NCBI GenBank assembly: GCA_026873275.1
Contig: JANTUC010000007.1
Coordinates: 620,001 to 684,000, forward strand
DNA length: 64,000 bases
Direction of reading: 5' to 3'
From: Pseudopithomyces maydicus
Lineage: Eukaryota; Ascomycota; Dothideomycetes; Pleosporales; Didymosphaeriaceae
The notes beneath the pieces are model-generated. The model was not told the origin of the DNA, made no database searches, and was given only the letters and a program-made list of their open reading frames with translations. The first letter of the stretch is position 1. Each line of letters opens with the position of its first letter. Shown piece after piece: positions 21,447-30,924 of the stretch. Both the position numbers and the translations under genes were made by a program.

Positions 21447-22216
21447 GGTCGGTGCTGTATGCAGTCGCTTGATTCTGATGGTTAGCCCGATGCACCGACC
21501 GATGGGACGAGATGAATCTACCTACGGTACGTACCTACCTTCCAACCTAGGCACGTAGCGTCACTAGTCTATCCCGCCGCTGTCCAGGAGACGGAAGATA
21601 CACACGTCGACCCCGTACGTACATGCGTAAATCCACGTCCCGCTGTTGATACGGAGCAATCGATTGTGTGAGTGTCGGTATACCCCGCCACGCCGCGGCA
21701 TACGTACGTCGCGTATGTCCATCCATCGTCTCGTCTAGTCTACGTCCATCTATAGTCTAGTGGGGCAAACCACCCCCAACGCCGCGTTCACCTCCCGAAC
21801 CCACCCATGTGGGGAAATGCCTCCCAAAACATCGCCATTCCCCTCCCTCCCCTAGTCTACCTAGCCGCACACCTGCCAGGCCAGGCTCCTCCCCGGGCCC
21901 TCCTCGAGTCATGCTCTGCTCGCTCAGGACAATAGCCTCGGCCGATCTGGCCGGCGTGTGCGTCTCGGCGCGCGATCGAGCTGCACATGGAGGCTGAGGA
22001 TATAGTTTGTTACATACATACACGCACGTAGCCTGGTACGTTGGATTGCCTGAGGGGCAAAGTGCTGGCTGGATACGAAGCGAGTGCGGTTCATTTCGTT
22101 ATTGCGATATTTATTCGATACGTGCGTACATACATATTTGGGCAGCAAGGCGGGCGAGCTGCCCACCGTTTGGATTCTGATCGCGTCGGTAGGTACGTAC
22201 TGTGGAGAAATTAAGT
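21447..22216. promoter_or_regulatory. Divergent intergenic region, esterase / metallo-hydrolase
   Basis: About 0.77 kb between two divergent genes. It carries several short ACGTACGT/TACGTAC repeats (21530-21720, 22000-22200), and no ORF is supported. Confidence 0.45.
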
Positions 22217-23466
22217 ATGGCGTCTAGAGAATTGCCGGAGACGGGGGCGTCTGTTTGCCTTTCGTTGCTGGATGGCGGGAGCTTTGTTGCGGATACGGAT
22301 AAGATGCATGCCCGGGTTCGCAATGTCAAGTTCAGGATGTATAATTGGGCGTTTCTTGTGTCGCATGGGGATCGGGACGTCGTGTGGGACCTGGGGCTCA
22401 ATGAAGTAGGTTGCGCCGCACGATGGATACGTACATACATGACATGCTCATTCGGTGTATGTAGAACCGCGCTCAGTACACACCGTGGGTCAACAAGTTC
22501 ATGCTGGACTACGTCAATCCCTCTGGACCAAGGAGGAGTATCGCACAGCAGTTGGGTGAGAGAGGCGTCTCTTCCGAACATGTCACGACCGTGATATTCA
22601 GGTTCGTACACATGTCACTCCTACCCACCTTCCCTTTTCCCCCGTTCTTCGCCCCCCATACATGCATGCATCCCACTGATGCAAACCAAAGTCACGCCCA
22701 CTGGGACCACTGCCGCCCCATCCGCGACGAATTCCCCAACGCAACCGCCTTCTTCGGGCCCGGCACCAAAGCCGGCTGCGCACCAGGCCACCTCGCGGAT
22801 CCCAACGCCCAATGGGACGGCCGCTTCTTCGACCCGGAGCACGCGACTGAGCGCTGCAAAGAGCTTTCCGGCCCATGGATCCCCTTTGGTCCCTTCGAGA
22901 AAGCGCTCGACTACTTTGGCGACGGTAGTTTCTGGGTTATTCAGGCGCCGGGCCACATGCCGGGGAACTTGTGCGCTGCGGCACGGCTGGAGGGTGGGGA
23001 GTGGGTGTTGCTTGGGAGTGATTGTTGCCATTCGAGGTTCGTCTTTTCTCTGCTTGGTCGCTGTGTCTGAGATGATGCATGAAAGTGCCATTATCTCTTT
23101 ACTATTTTTCTTTTCTCTGCTTGGTCGCTGTGTCTGAGATGATGCATGAAGTGCCATTATCTCTTTACTATTTTTCTTTTCTCTTTATCTAACGATAGCA
23201 GAGGTATCTTAGACGGCACGCACGACATTGCGCAGTTCTGCGTCCCGCATCGGAAGAGCCCCATGTCGTTGCATGCGGATCTAGACGCGGCTCGAGACAC
23301 GATTTCGAAGATCAGAGTGCTGGAGAAGGAGTACAAGTTTCACATAGCGCTGGCGCACGACGCTACGTGGATGGCAGAAGGATCGGACAAGGTGTTGATG
23401 GGGCTGTTGGATGAGCAGATGAAGGTTGCGGCGAGGGAGCGGATACCCAAGGAGGAGGTTGCTTAG
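22217..23466 (+). CDS. Metallo-beta-lactamase-fold hydrolase (lactonase-like)
   Basis: Exons 22217-22405, 22465-22601, 22692-23036 and 23202-23466 join in frame to 311 residues. The binuclear zinc motif HxHxDH appears as SHAHWDH (about 109-115), created exactly at a splice join. Further metal-site elements are APGHMPGN, GSDCCH and a late ALAHDATWM. Length and order match the AHL-lactonase-like subgroup common in fungi. The Met at 22217 is the first ATG of the open frame. Intron 3 (165 nt) is about three times the local norm because it contains a near-perfect tandem duplication. Substrate unknown; lactones of bacterial or fungal origin are plausible. Confidence 0.87.
23043..23175. repeat. Tandem duplication inside an intron (two copies of about 67 nt)
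   Basis: Copy 1 (23043-23109) and copy 2 (23110-23175) are identical except for one A deleted in copy 2 (gaaagtg against gaagtg). A partial third start (cttttctct) follows. The whole repeat lies within intron 3 of the metallo-hydrolase gene, so coding is not affected. Confidence 0.9.
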
Positions 23467-24343
23467 CGGTAGAACGTCGTGTCGTAGCTCGTATGGAAGA
23501 CCTGAATTAGTGGGCTTGGATTCTTGTTCGGGAAGGAAATGGCCGGTCGTTTCGGTATTGATGGGCTTAACTTGGTTAGATCGTGATGGCACAGCCGTCG
23601 CATTGTTCAACGAGGAAGGAACTGCATCTGGCCAACATATATATCCGCCAAGTTTATAGATGTTCTCTGTTATGCAAGTACATAAGATATAACGTAATTA
23701 GCCTCTTTGCTTCTCAGTCATTGGTATACAAGGAATCAACCACCCACTCAGCAAACAGATCAAGCTCTCCAGGTTTTCTCTCTTGAGAACCCCGCTCACC
23801 AAAGCGAGAAAAGCGAGAGGCCGTCAATGGAAGAAACAATTTCTTAGTCCCCTCGACCAATCAGCATGTCGACCACGACAAGCGATCTGTATTACCTGCA
23901 TATCCCCCGCAAACAAAACATCCAAGCCACAGTCCAGCCTCGCTTCTAAGCGGTCGTGTAGAGGACTCCACGCTTAGCAGGCACATCTCACGTAGTATCG
24001 AGTGGACGGCCAAGCGGCATATTTTCGTATTATTCGCATAAGTGTAACATGAGGGAAAAAAAGATGAAGTGGCAAGCCAATTGGAGTAAAATACCCCTCC
24101 TACACTTACATACAGGCAGGCAGAAGAATCCCATCTAAGCCCGTACACCACGTTCCAGATACGAGCGCGGAACACGACCTCGTTACGCTTTCCCATCTTG
24201 CCAATTGCATGACCTTTGTCTCTCTCTTCCTTTCCCACTCGAAAACATGAATATAAACCCCAACCAAACCACCTCATCTCTCCCAACCTCCCAGTCAACC
24301 CCTCCCACCATCTCTCCAAATCATACCAACTCCTCCCCCAACA
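23467..24343. other. Intergenic, no gene seen
   Basis: About 0.88 kb between two plus-strand genes. Short frames only. The part just upstream of the small secreted protein (24200-24340) is C/T-rich and probably its promoter and leader. Confidence 0.45.
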
Positions 24344-24879
24344 ATGAAGTTCACCACCCTCTCCCTTCCCCTTGCCTTCCTCCTTACCACCACCCTCGCC
24401 AACCCCCTCGCCAACCCCCTCCTCCTCCCCGCGTAACCTGCACCATTCTCAGCGGCCCCGCCCGCTGCTACTCGGGGCCCGGCTCCGGCTCCATCGTGCG
24501 GACCATCCCGTCTGGAACGAGCGTCAGTTTCTCGTGTTATAGGCGGGGGTCGTGCATTTCCGGGGGATGGTGAGTCTATTGTCTCCATCGTTGAATCCCA
24601 AGGCAAGAGTGATATAAGAGAAAGATAAAATGATTGAAGGGAGATTTTTTCATTTTTTTGGTCATGAAGACTTTTGCTAATTGGTGTTGGGGAATGTTAG
24701 CACGGGCACGACATGCGGGTCGGGCAGCTGCAATGTGTGGGATTATAGCTCGGCGTATGGGTGTTATGTCAATGCGCATTATACGTCGAGTGCGTGTACG
24801 ACTTGTAAGTTTTTTCTTATTTTATTTTTGGTGGAAGCTTGGATGCTAAGAGGGTGCAGCGTCGCTTCCGGCTTGTTAA
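24344..24879 (+). CDS. Small secreted cysteine-rich protein, SH3b-like fold (candidate effector), frame broken once
   Basis: Exons 24344-24569, 24701-24804 and 24860-24879 give about 116 residues. The start MKFTTLSLPLAFLLTTTLA is a clear signal peptide. The mature part has ten cysteines (even number), no other known domain, and ends in Cys; the segment LSGPARCYSGPGSGSIVRTI resembles bacterial-type SH3 repeats. The signal peptide and the mature part are in different frames; one extra C in one of the C runs at 24403-24407, 24415-24419 or 24427-24430 joins them and makes the total length 3n. Without that correction the ORF stops after 30 codons. The signal-peptide and cysteine patterns are seen directly; the effector role is inference. 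Confidence 0.68.
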
Positions 24880-25141
24880 AGTTGGGTTGAGGGGTTGGAG
24901 ATGGGATGGGACGTGGATCACGGGGATATCGGCGGAGAAAAAGAAGGGATGCGTATTGCGCGTGGAACATACATGCTGAACGATGGTTCTTGGTCATTTC
25001 TCGCTGTAAACTGCAGATCTAAAACGAATAAGTCGACACAGGGGATATCCAGCTCTTTCTAAGTCGTAACGTATTGGAGTGTGAATAACAGGCCGAGGCC
25101 AAATTGATCATCGCTTGAAAACTGAGCAAAACGAGCATCGC

Positions 25142-26698
25142 TTAATGGTTCTTCGTCAGGCCTTTGGTGTAGAAAGGAGAGTGCTTAACTTTCTCCCAGT
25201 CGTGCAAGAGGGCAGTGTTCTTGGTGCATTCGCGGACCTCGTCTCCGCCGCGTTCGATCATGGTGTTTTCGTACTCGGTGATAGTCCGCTTTCGGTCTGC
25301 ACCATCGCGGATCTTGACCAGAGCATCTCTGACCTGGCCAGCATCTGTGAGCGAATGGTTCAGTCCTTGGCCTCGTTGGTAGGTCATTGGATGGGCAGCG
25401 TCGCCGACCAGAGTGACGAGGCCGTCGTGGTCTGACGAGGTCAGCAAAATTCAATGGGCATAGATGGCCTAAGGAAAGACATGGAGATCTATTGAAAAGC
25501 AAGACACAGCGTGGCATGGAAGTGGGCTACTGGAGACTTACTATCCCATCGATGGCCCTCCATGCCGGGGTCCCACTCGGTCATGGACATGTGCCACACG
25601 GGCGTGTCGTCTGGCGTCCACTCATAAGCGCTCTTCCAGGGTTCGCAAAAGTTCCTTGCTAGTTCCTTTTGCTGGGCCAGGCGCTGCGCATCGGTCCATT
25701 GGGCGGTGGCCTCCTGCTCTTCGCGGGAACTCTGCCACGAGATGTAGTACTTGAAGACCCAGGTGGTTGGGTCATCTGGATCGGCAACGTGCTGGACTGC
25801 AAAGAAAGAGAACAGGTTGTCGGGATGGGCTGCGGCAAGGTACAGGGGATGGAAGCTCCGAAGGAAGAGGGCCTGTTCCTTTGAGAATGTGCGCTCGACG
25901 AACGTGGCACAGTAAGGGATCGTGTTGACAGAGCCTAGCTGGGGGCCCAGCAGGCACTGGCGGACGGTCGAACGAGCACCGTCCGCACCTATCAACATGC
26001 TGCCCGTGGCGGAAGTTCCATCGGAGAAATGTGCTGTGACCGACTGCTGGTCCGGGGCAAAGGTGACGTCGGCCAGGCGCTTCTCGTGGCGGATGTCGAG
26101 GGCCTCGGAGAGCACCTCCCGCAGCTTGCTCCTCCGCAGGCGGTAGAAGGTGGCCACGGGGAAGGCGGAGATGGTGCTGCCGTTGTCGCCTTGCACGAAG
26201 GTCAGGAAGTCGTGGTCCTTGGGCGGCTCATGGGGGTCGGCGTGGACGCTCTGCAGTCGCGGCGACCAGGACTCCGGGACGAGGGTCTTGAGCACGGGGA
26301 CGCCCCAGTGGCACTGGACGGTAGGGGTGGTCGGTCAGCGGGTGTGCATGATACAGCAACAGCATCAAAGCTGGGGAACTCTGCGGTGCGGCACTCACGC
26401 CCATGGTCCAGTCTCGCTCGCCTGCGTGGGCGGCGTGCTTCTCGAAGACCAGGCATTCGAAGCCAGCCTGGGTCCGCTGTCAGCTCCTCACACACACACA
26501 CACGGTGGCACGTCCGGCGGCGCCATTGTGACACGGCCTTACCTGGCGGAGGCCCTGAGCGAGCGCGAGGCCCGTGGAGCCTGCAAATCAGGTGAGACTG
26601 GGCTTGGAGTAAGCGCGCGGATTGGCGACCCCACGTACCGGAACCGATTATCAGCACGGGCAGCAGCCTGTGAGGGGTACTGGGGGCGCGTCGGGCAT
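25142..26698 (-). CDS. FAD-dependent monooxygenase (aromatic hydroxylase type), frame broken once
   Basis: Group A flavin monooxygenase of about 409 residues. Exons are 26639-26698, 26543-26580, 26399-26467, 25542-26313 and 25142-25431. Splicing builds the ADP-binding LIIGSGSTGLALAQGL with VFEKH at the end of strand 2; GADGARS is the conserved DG motif, and GDAAHPMTYQRGQG (about 323) binds the flavin ribityl. The start Met at 26698 reaches the first exon only if one base is added to a G run on the plus strand (26682-26686 or 26674-26677); the exon sum is then 3n. It is divergent from a LaeA-like methyltransferase and could belong to a small secondary-metabolite or xenobiotic locus. Substrate unknown. 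Confidence 0.82.
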
Positions 26699-27343
26699 GC
26701 TCTCGGCGTCGTGCTCTCCTGCTGGGAGGGCTCAGAGGGGGTCTGGGTGACGGTGCCGTGTGTCAGAGCCTCACAAGGGTGGCGGACCGTACCGTGGCAC
26801 GACGAACGGTGGAGTCTGGAGGCGTTGCCGAGGGCTGTTGGCCGCCAAGGCGTGGCCGTGAATGCAGCTGCGCATTGGGGCATTAGTCTGTCCTGTCTGC
26901 CCGCAGCCCGCAGCCCGCAGCCCATAGCCCACTGTGCCCGGCACCCAGCGCCCAGCGCCCAGCGCCCAGCACCCAGTCCACTGTCTACCGGTACTCGACG
27001 CCCGCGACTCATGCCGCGGCCCTCGCTCCCCCACCGCGCACGTGGAGCGCCGGGCTAGGCGGGCGATCTAAATTGGGGGCGCAGCGGTTGTCGGTGGCTG
27101 TCGCATGCTCATTCGCCCTGGGGGGCCTGGGGGAGGGCGCCGGCTGGCCGAGTGCTGGACGGCCCAGGACGGCTGCTAAGGGTCTCGCATCAAGTCGAGG
27201 GCCACTCCGCGCTGCCCACCAACAAAGCACCCAATTTCGCCCATACCGGCCGTCTGGCGCCCCAGATGGCGACGTGACCTGCCCTTTTTCCCCCTCCCTC
27301 CGCGCCCGACCACACGCCCCCACCCAGCACCCAGCACCCAGCC
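26699..27343. promoter_or_regulatory. Divergent GC-rich promoter region with a short minisatellite
   Basis: Between the monooxygenase and methyltransferase starts. At about 26900-26980 it carries runs of GCCCGCA and GCCCAGC-type 7-nt units; similar CACCCAG units recur at 27315-27340. No gene is supported. Confidence 0.5.
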
Positions 27344-28652
27344 ATGGCCGACCCCCAGCCCGCCAGCAAGGCCGACGCCATTAGTCTGCAGTCGACGGGG
27401 CACGACAGCGCCATCCAGATCGACGACCACCGAGAGCCGCCCCCCGCCGGGCCACCCGCCGGCCACGCCCACCACGCCCACCACGCCCACCACGCCCACC
27501 ACGACGACGACGACGGCCAGGACCAGCAGGACCAGCAGGATCACGGCCACGCACACGGCCATGCCGCTGCCATGCCCGACGACTCCGTGTCTCGACTCGG
27601 GCTTCGACAGCGAGAGCCTGCTCGGCGACGAGACGGACACGCTGGCCTCGTCCATCATGCACTACCGCCTGGAAAACGGTCGCCAGTACCATGCCTACCG
27701 CGACGGCGCCTACTGGGGTCCCAACGACGAGACCGCCAAAGAGATCCTCGACTTCGCCCACCACATGTACCTCCTGACCCTCGACCGCAAGCTGCACCTC
27801 GCGCCCCTCGTCAACCCCCAACGCATCCTCGACGCAGGAACCGGCACGGGCATCTGGGCGATAGACATGGCCGGTGCGCTGCCTTGAAACCTACCCTTCG
27901 AGCCATCCCCCACTAACGCGAGCAGACCAGTATCCCTCCGCGACCGTCATCGGCACGGATCTCTCCCCGATACAACCCGAATGGGTCCCGCCAAACTGCA
28001 TGTTCGAAATCGACGACGTGACCCTGGACTGGACCTTCCCCCTAACCACTTTGACTTTGTCCACGTCCGCGAGCTCTTCGGCTGCATCCCAGACTGGGAC
28101 TTCTTCTTCCAGCAGGCCTACGAGCACATTGCTCCAGGCGGCTGGATCGAGGTCGTCGAGCACGGCGTCCACCCGCGCTGCGACGACGGCACCATGCCCG
28201 ACGACCATTTCTTCCACACGTGGGGCGAGAACGTCGTCCGCATCGGCAAGAGCAAGAAGTGGGGCAAGACCTTCAGCATATGGGAAGAGGCCAAGGAGAG
28301 GATGGAGCGCGCGGGCTTTGTCGATGTTACCGAAGTCACGTACCAGTGGCCCATGAACGGATGGCCTGAAGACAGGAAGCTCAAGGACATCGGTCGCTGG
28401 AACCAGCTGCGGCTGCACGAAGGCGTCGAGGGCTTCATGCTGCGACTCCTGACACAAGTCGATGGCGTAAGTGTCTTTTATATTCGTCAACCACACTTTG
28501 ACCATGTCCCACTAACCTGATCCCACCAGTGGTCCGTGGCCCGCGCACAGCTCTTCCTCGCAGAACTGCGGCGAGAACTGAAAAACTACAAAGTCCACGC
28601 CTACCTCCCAGGCACCGTGGTCTACGGCCGAAAGCCTCTACGAAGTACATGA
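27344..28652 (+). CDS. SAM-dependent methyltransferase, LaeA/TAM-like; N-terminal start uncertain, frame broken
   Basis: Class I methyltransferase. Exon 2 (27926-28466) and exon 3 (28530-28652) follow a first exon ending at 27873. Family hallmarks are LDSGFDSESLLGDETDTLASSI, YRLENGRQYHAYRDG and SAM motif I ILDAGTGTGIWAID. An Asp at the splice join is followed by YPSATVIGTDLSPIQP. Near 28038-28042 the frame slips (C run one base short); one C restores FPPNHFDFVHVR. Upstream, the ATG at 27344 opens a plausible acidic, His-rich N-terminus in a different frame from the domain, so a second error (one extra or two missing bases) is needed before about 27590; the ATG at 27561 is in frame with the domain and is the conservative start. 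Substrate unknown. Confidence 0.8.
27466..27501 (+). repeat. Nine-base tandem repeat encoding a His/Ala tract
   Basis: Four copies of a CACGCCCAC-type unit, read as Ala-His-His repeats in the frame opened at 27344. They are followed by Asp and Asp-Gln-Gln repeats. They lie in the uncertain N-terminus of the methyltransferase and may mark an unstable stretch. Confidence 0.75.
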
Positions 28653-29374
28653 TTTTCCGACTTTTTCTTTTCCTACATTCCTCTTCACTATCCTGGCATT
28701 TCCAGCATCGAGTCGAGGTAAAGGTGTGATACCCGCGTCCGGAGTTTACATATGCAGCGCTTTCCGGGGCCATTACGCGATTTACTATTCCCAAGACTGG
28801 AATTTTTGTACGATTGAATTACTACCATTTGCTTGCTTTAAAGGAGGGAGGGAAACGGGAAAGCCACAAGCCTCTTCACAAGGCCAAAATAGTCGTTCTT
28901 ATTGGAGGTGCATGTACACTATTTGGTCGGGCGCAGCTTCCTTTGAACCATCTGCCGCTTGGCGTGGGGTTGGGAAAGAGCCGAGCGCGTCACTGCTGAG
29001 CGCATTTTGAATGACAATTAACGAATTGATGCGCGTGGCTGATGTCTTCTCCTTGTTCTCCTCTTTTGCCTATGATACTCCTCGATTGAATGACAGCCTT
29101 GGCGTCCCAACACAACGTGGCAGTTTTTGTTCACCCGTCATATCTGGACTATGGTGAAGCTCGTGATGACGAACCTCTTCTCCTTGAGTACACGGGAAGG
29201 AGCACTGCTTGCTATGCACGACGTCTGCTTGTGTTCAGAGATCCAGACAGGGCCTGGGAAGCATGCCTGCATTCCAACATACGAGTATTATTCAACAATG
29301 CGTCGCATCATCTCGCCCTCCCTCGAATGAACTCACTAGCAACTGCACCCTTCGTACCTGCCCAATCCCCCAAG
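28653..29374. other. Intergenic, no supported gene
   Basis: About 0.72 kb between two plus-strand genes. An open frame runs from 29090 into the next gene, but its first 95 codons look non-coding; the signal peptide begins at 29375. Confidence 0.45.
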
Positions 29375-30574
29375 ATGAAGAACCCGCGCCTTCTCCTTCC
29401 CCTCATCCTCCTCCCACCAGCCCTCGCCGGGGATCATGGCTCAGACTTCGGCACCATCAACCTCCTTGGCCAACACTCCGAACACGAACGCATCACCCGC
29501 GCCGCCCTCGCCTGCCAAGGGTCCTGGCCCTCCGATGGATCCTGCTTCGAGCCCCTATCCATCGACCAACTGGCCGGGAAAAACGGGACCTTCGGGGCCG
29601 TCGGCGCACCGGATGTTCCTATGCCATTCGGCGCAGAGGCGCACTGCGACGATGCTGATTTTCTGGCGGTCGAGAATTATCCGCAGAGTAGGCGGGAGGC
29701 GAGCGCGAAGTTGGAGGCCTGCGTGGGGTACCTTAGGGAGAGTTTCAAGGAGGGGATTGAGGATGCGGAGGATTTATTGAATGGAGGTGGGGAGGTGAAG
29801 AGCTTCTTGTTTTACGATTTTGGAAATAAGGTGTTGGATACGGGGTGTGCGTTTAGGCCTACTGCGCCGCTTAAGACGCTGCATAAGGGGCGGGCGAAAT
29901 GTGAGTACCGATTATCGAGGCGGATATGAGAGAAGTGAAATTTCTTCTTCGAATATTAATGGGAGCACTTGGACTACTTATTTCATCTATCACTTTATTT
30001 GAGCTTCCTAGTGACAACAAGCTAATCAATTATCCACAGGCAATGTCTTGCAAGGTCTTGGAATCGCCATCCACGGCGTGCAAGACTTCTACTCCCATTC
30101 CAACTGGGCCGACACCACCTCCCCTCCATACACCATTGCGTAAGACTTCTCAACGGTGCTCTCCACCAAGATCCTCGATCCCCGCTCTGACCCCTCCCAG
30201 CAACCCACCCGGCCTAGCCCAACCCAAAATCTCCCCCTACTCAACCTCCGCCCAACTACTCGCCCCCTCTCCTCGACATCCCCCACAACCTAACAACAGG
30301 CTGCTACGCTGTCGGCGTCGAGGAGCTCCACGGAGCCCCCGCACCAAAAGGCACCCCATGCCACGACCGTGTGTTGCACGTCTCGTTGAGCAAAGACAAG
30401 GGCCTGATCGATAAGAAGACGGGTGTGACCTCGGATCCAGGGACGCCTAGGGGGAAACGAGCGGACAATTTCCAGAGGGCGGTTAGGCTGGCGGTGGAGG
30501 ATACGAGGAGGCAGTGGAGTGATTTTAGGGCGGAGTTGAAGGAGAGGTATGGGGAGAAGAGGGGGAGAGGATGA
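29375..30574 (+). CDS. Secreted P1-nuclease/phospholipase-C-like (CinY-like) protein, frame broken twice
   Basis: Exons 29375-29900, 30040-30139 and 30201-30574 give about 333 residues. MKNPRLLLPLILLPPALAG is a signal peptide. LLGQHSEHERITRAALAC at the start and GIAIHGVQDFYSHSNWAD in exon 2 are histidine-containing helices like those of zinc-binding P1-nuclease/phospholipase-C-fold proteins; LTTGCYAVGVEELHG follows in exon 3. The last exon is readable only if one C is added in each of the runs 30233-30237 and 30251-30253, giving ISPLLNLRPNYSPPLLDIPH; with both, the total is 3n. The start was chosen for the signal peptide. Metal dependence and substrate are inferred; I place the family only tentatively. 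Confidence 0.62.
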
Positions 30575-30924
30575 TTTGCGTGGTTACGAGGGATGAGCCG
30601 TGGAAGGAGTGTTAGGGGAGGGGGTAAGGGGCTGGGGTGAACGGATGCGGGATGAGGAAAGGGAATCAGATATGATGTTCACGCTGGATACTTATCTAGG
30701 TATATCTGAGAGCTTCAATTGTGTTGAAGCATCACGTTATGCCAGTCTACATCGTGGCATACCGACACCAAACAAAGCACACGCTACCATCCATCAAGTG
30801 ACAAACAAATCCAACATTTTAGATCAGGGCCGTAGCCCACATGCAGTGTATTGATCAATAGACATTAAATTCCCCTCGAAAGAGGACTATATACATTACA
30901 CCCCCGTCATTAGCCCCATCATCA
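30575..30924. other. Intergenic between convergent genes
   Basis: About 0.35 kb between the ends of the P1-nuclease-like gene and the copper-radical oxidase gene. No gene is seen; it should hold both 3' ends. Confidence 0.45.

Noticed and set aside
29090..29374. In-frame 95-codon extension upstream of the P1-nuclease-like protein
   Set aside because: It would bury the signal peptide inside the protein, and its composition looks non-coding.
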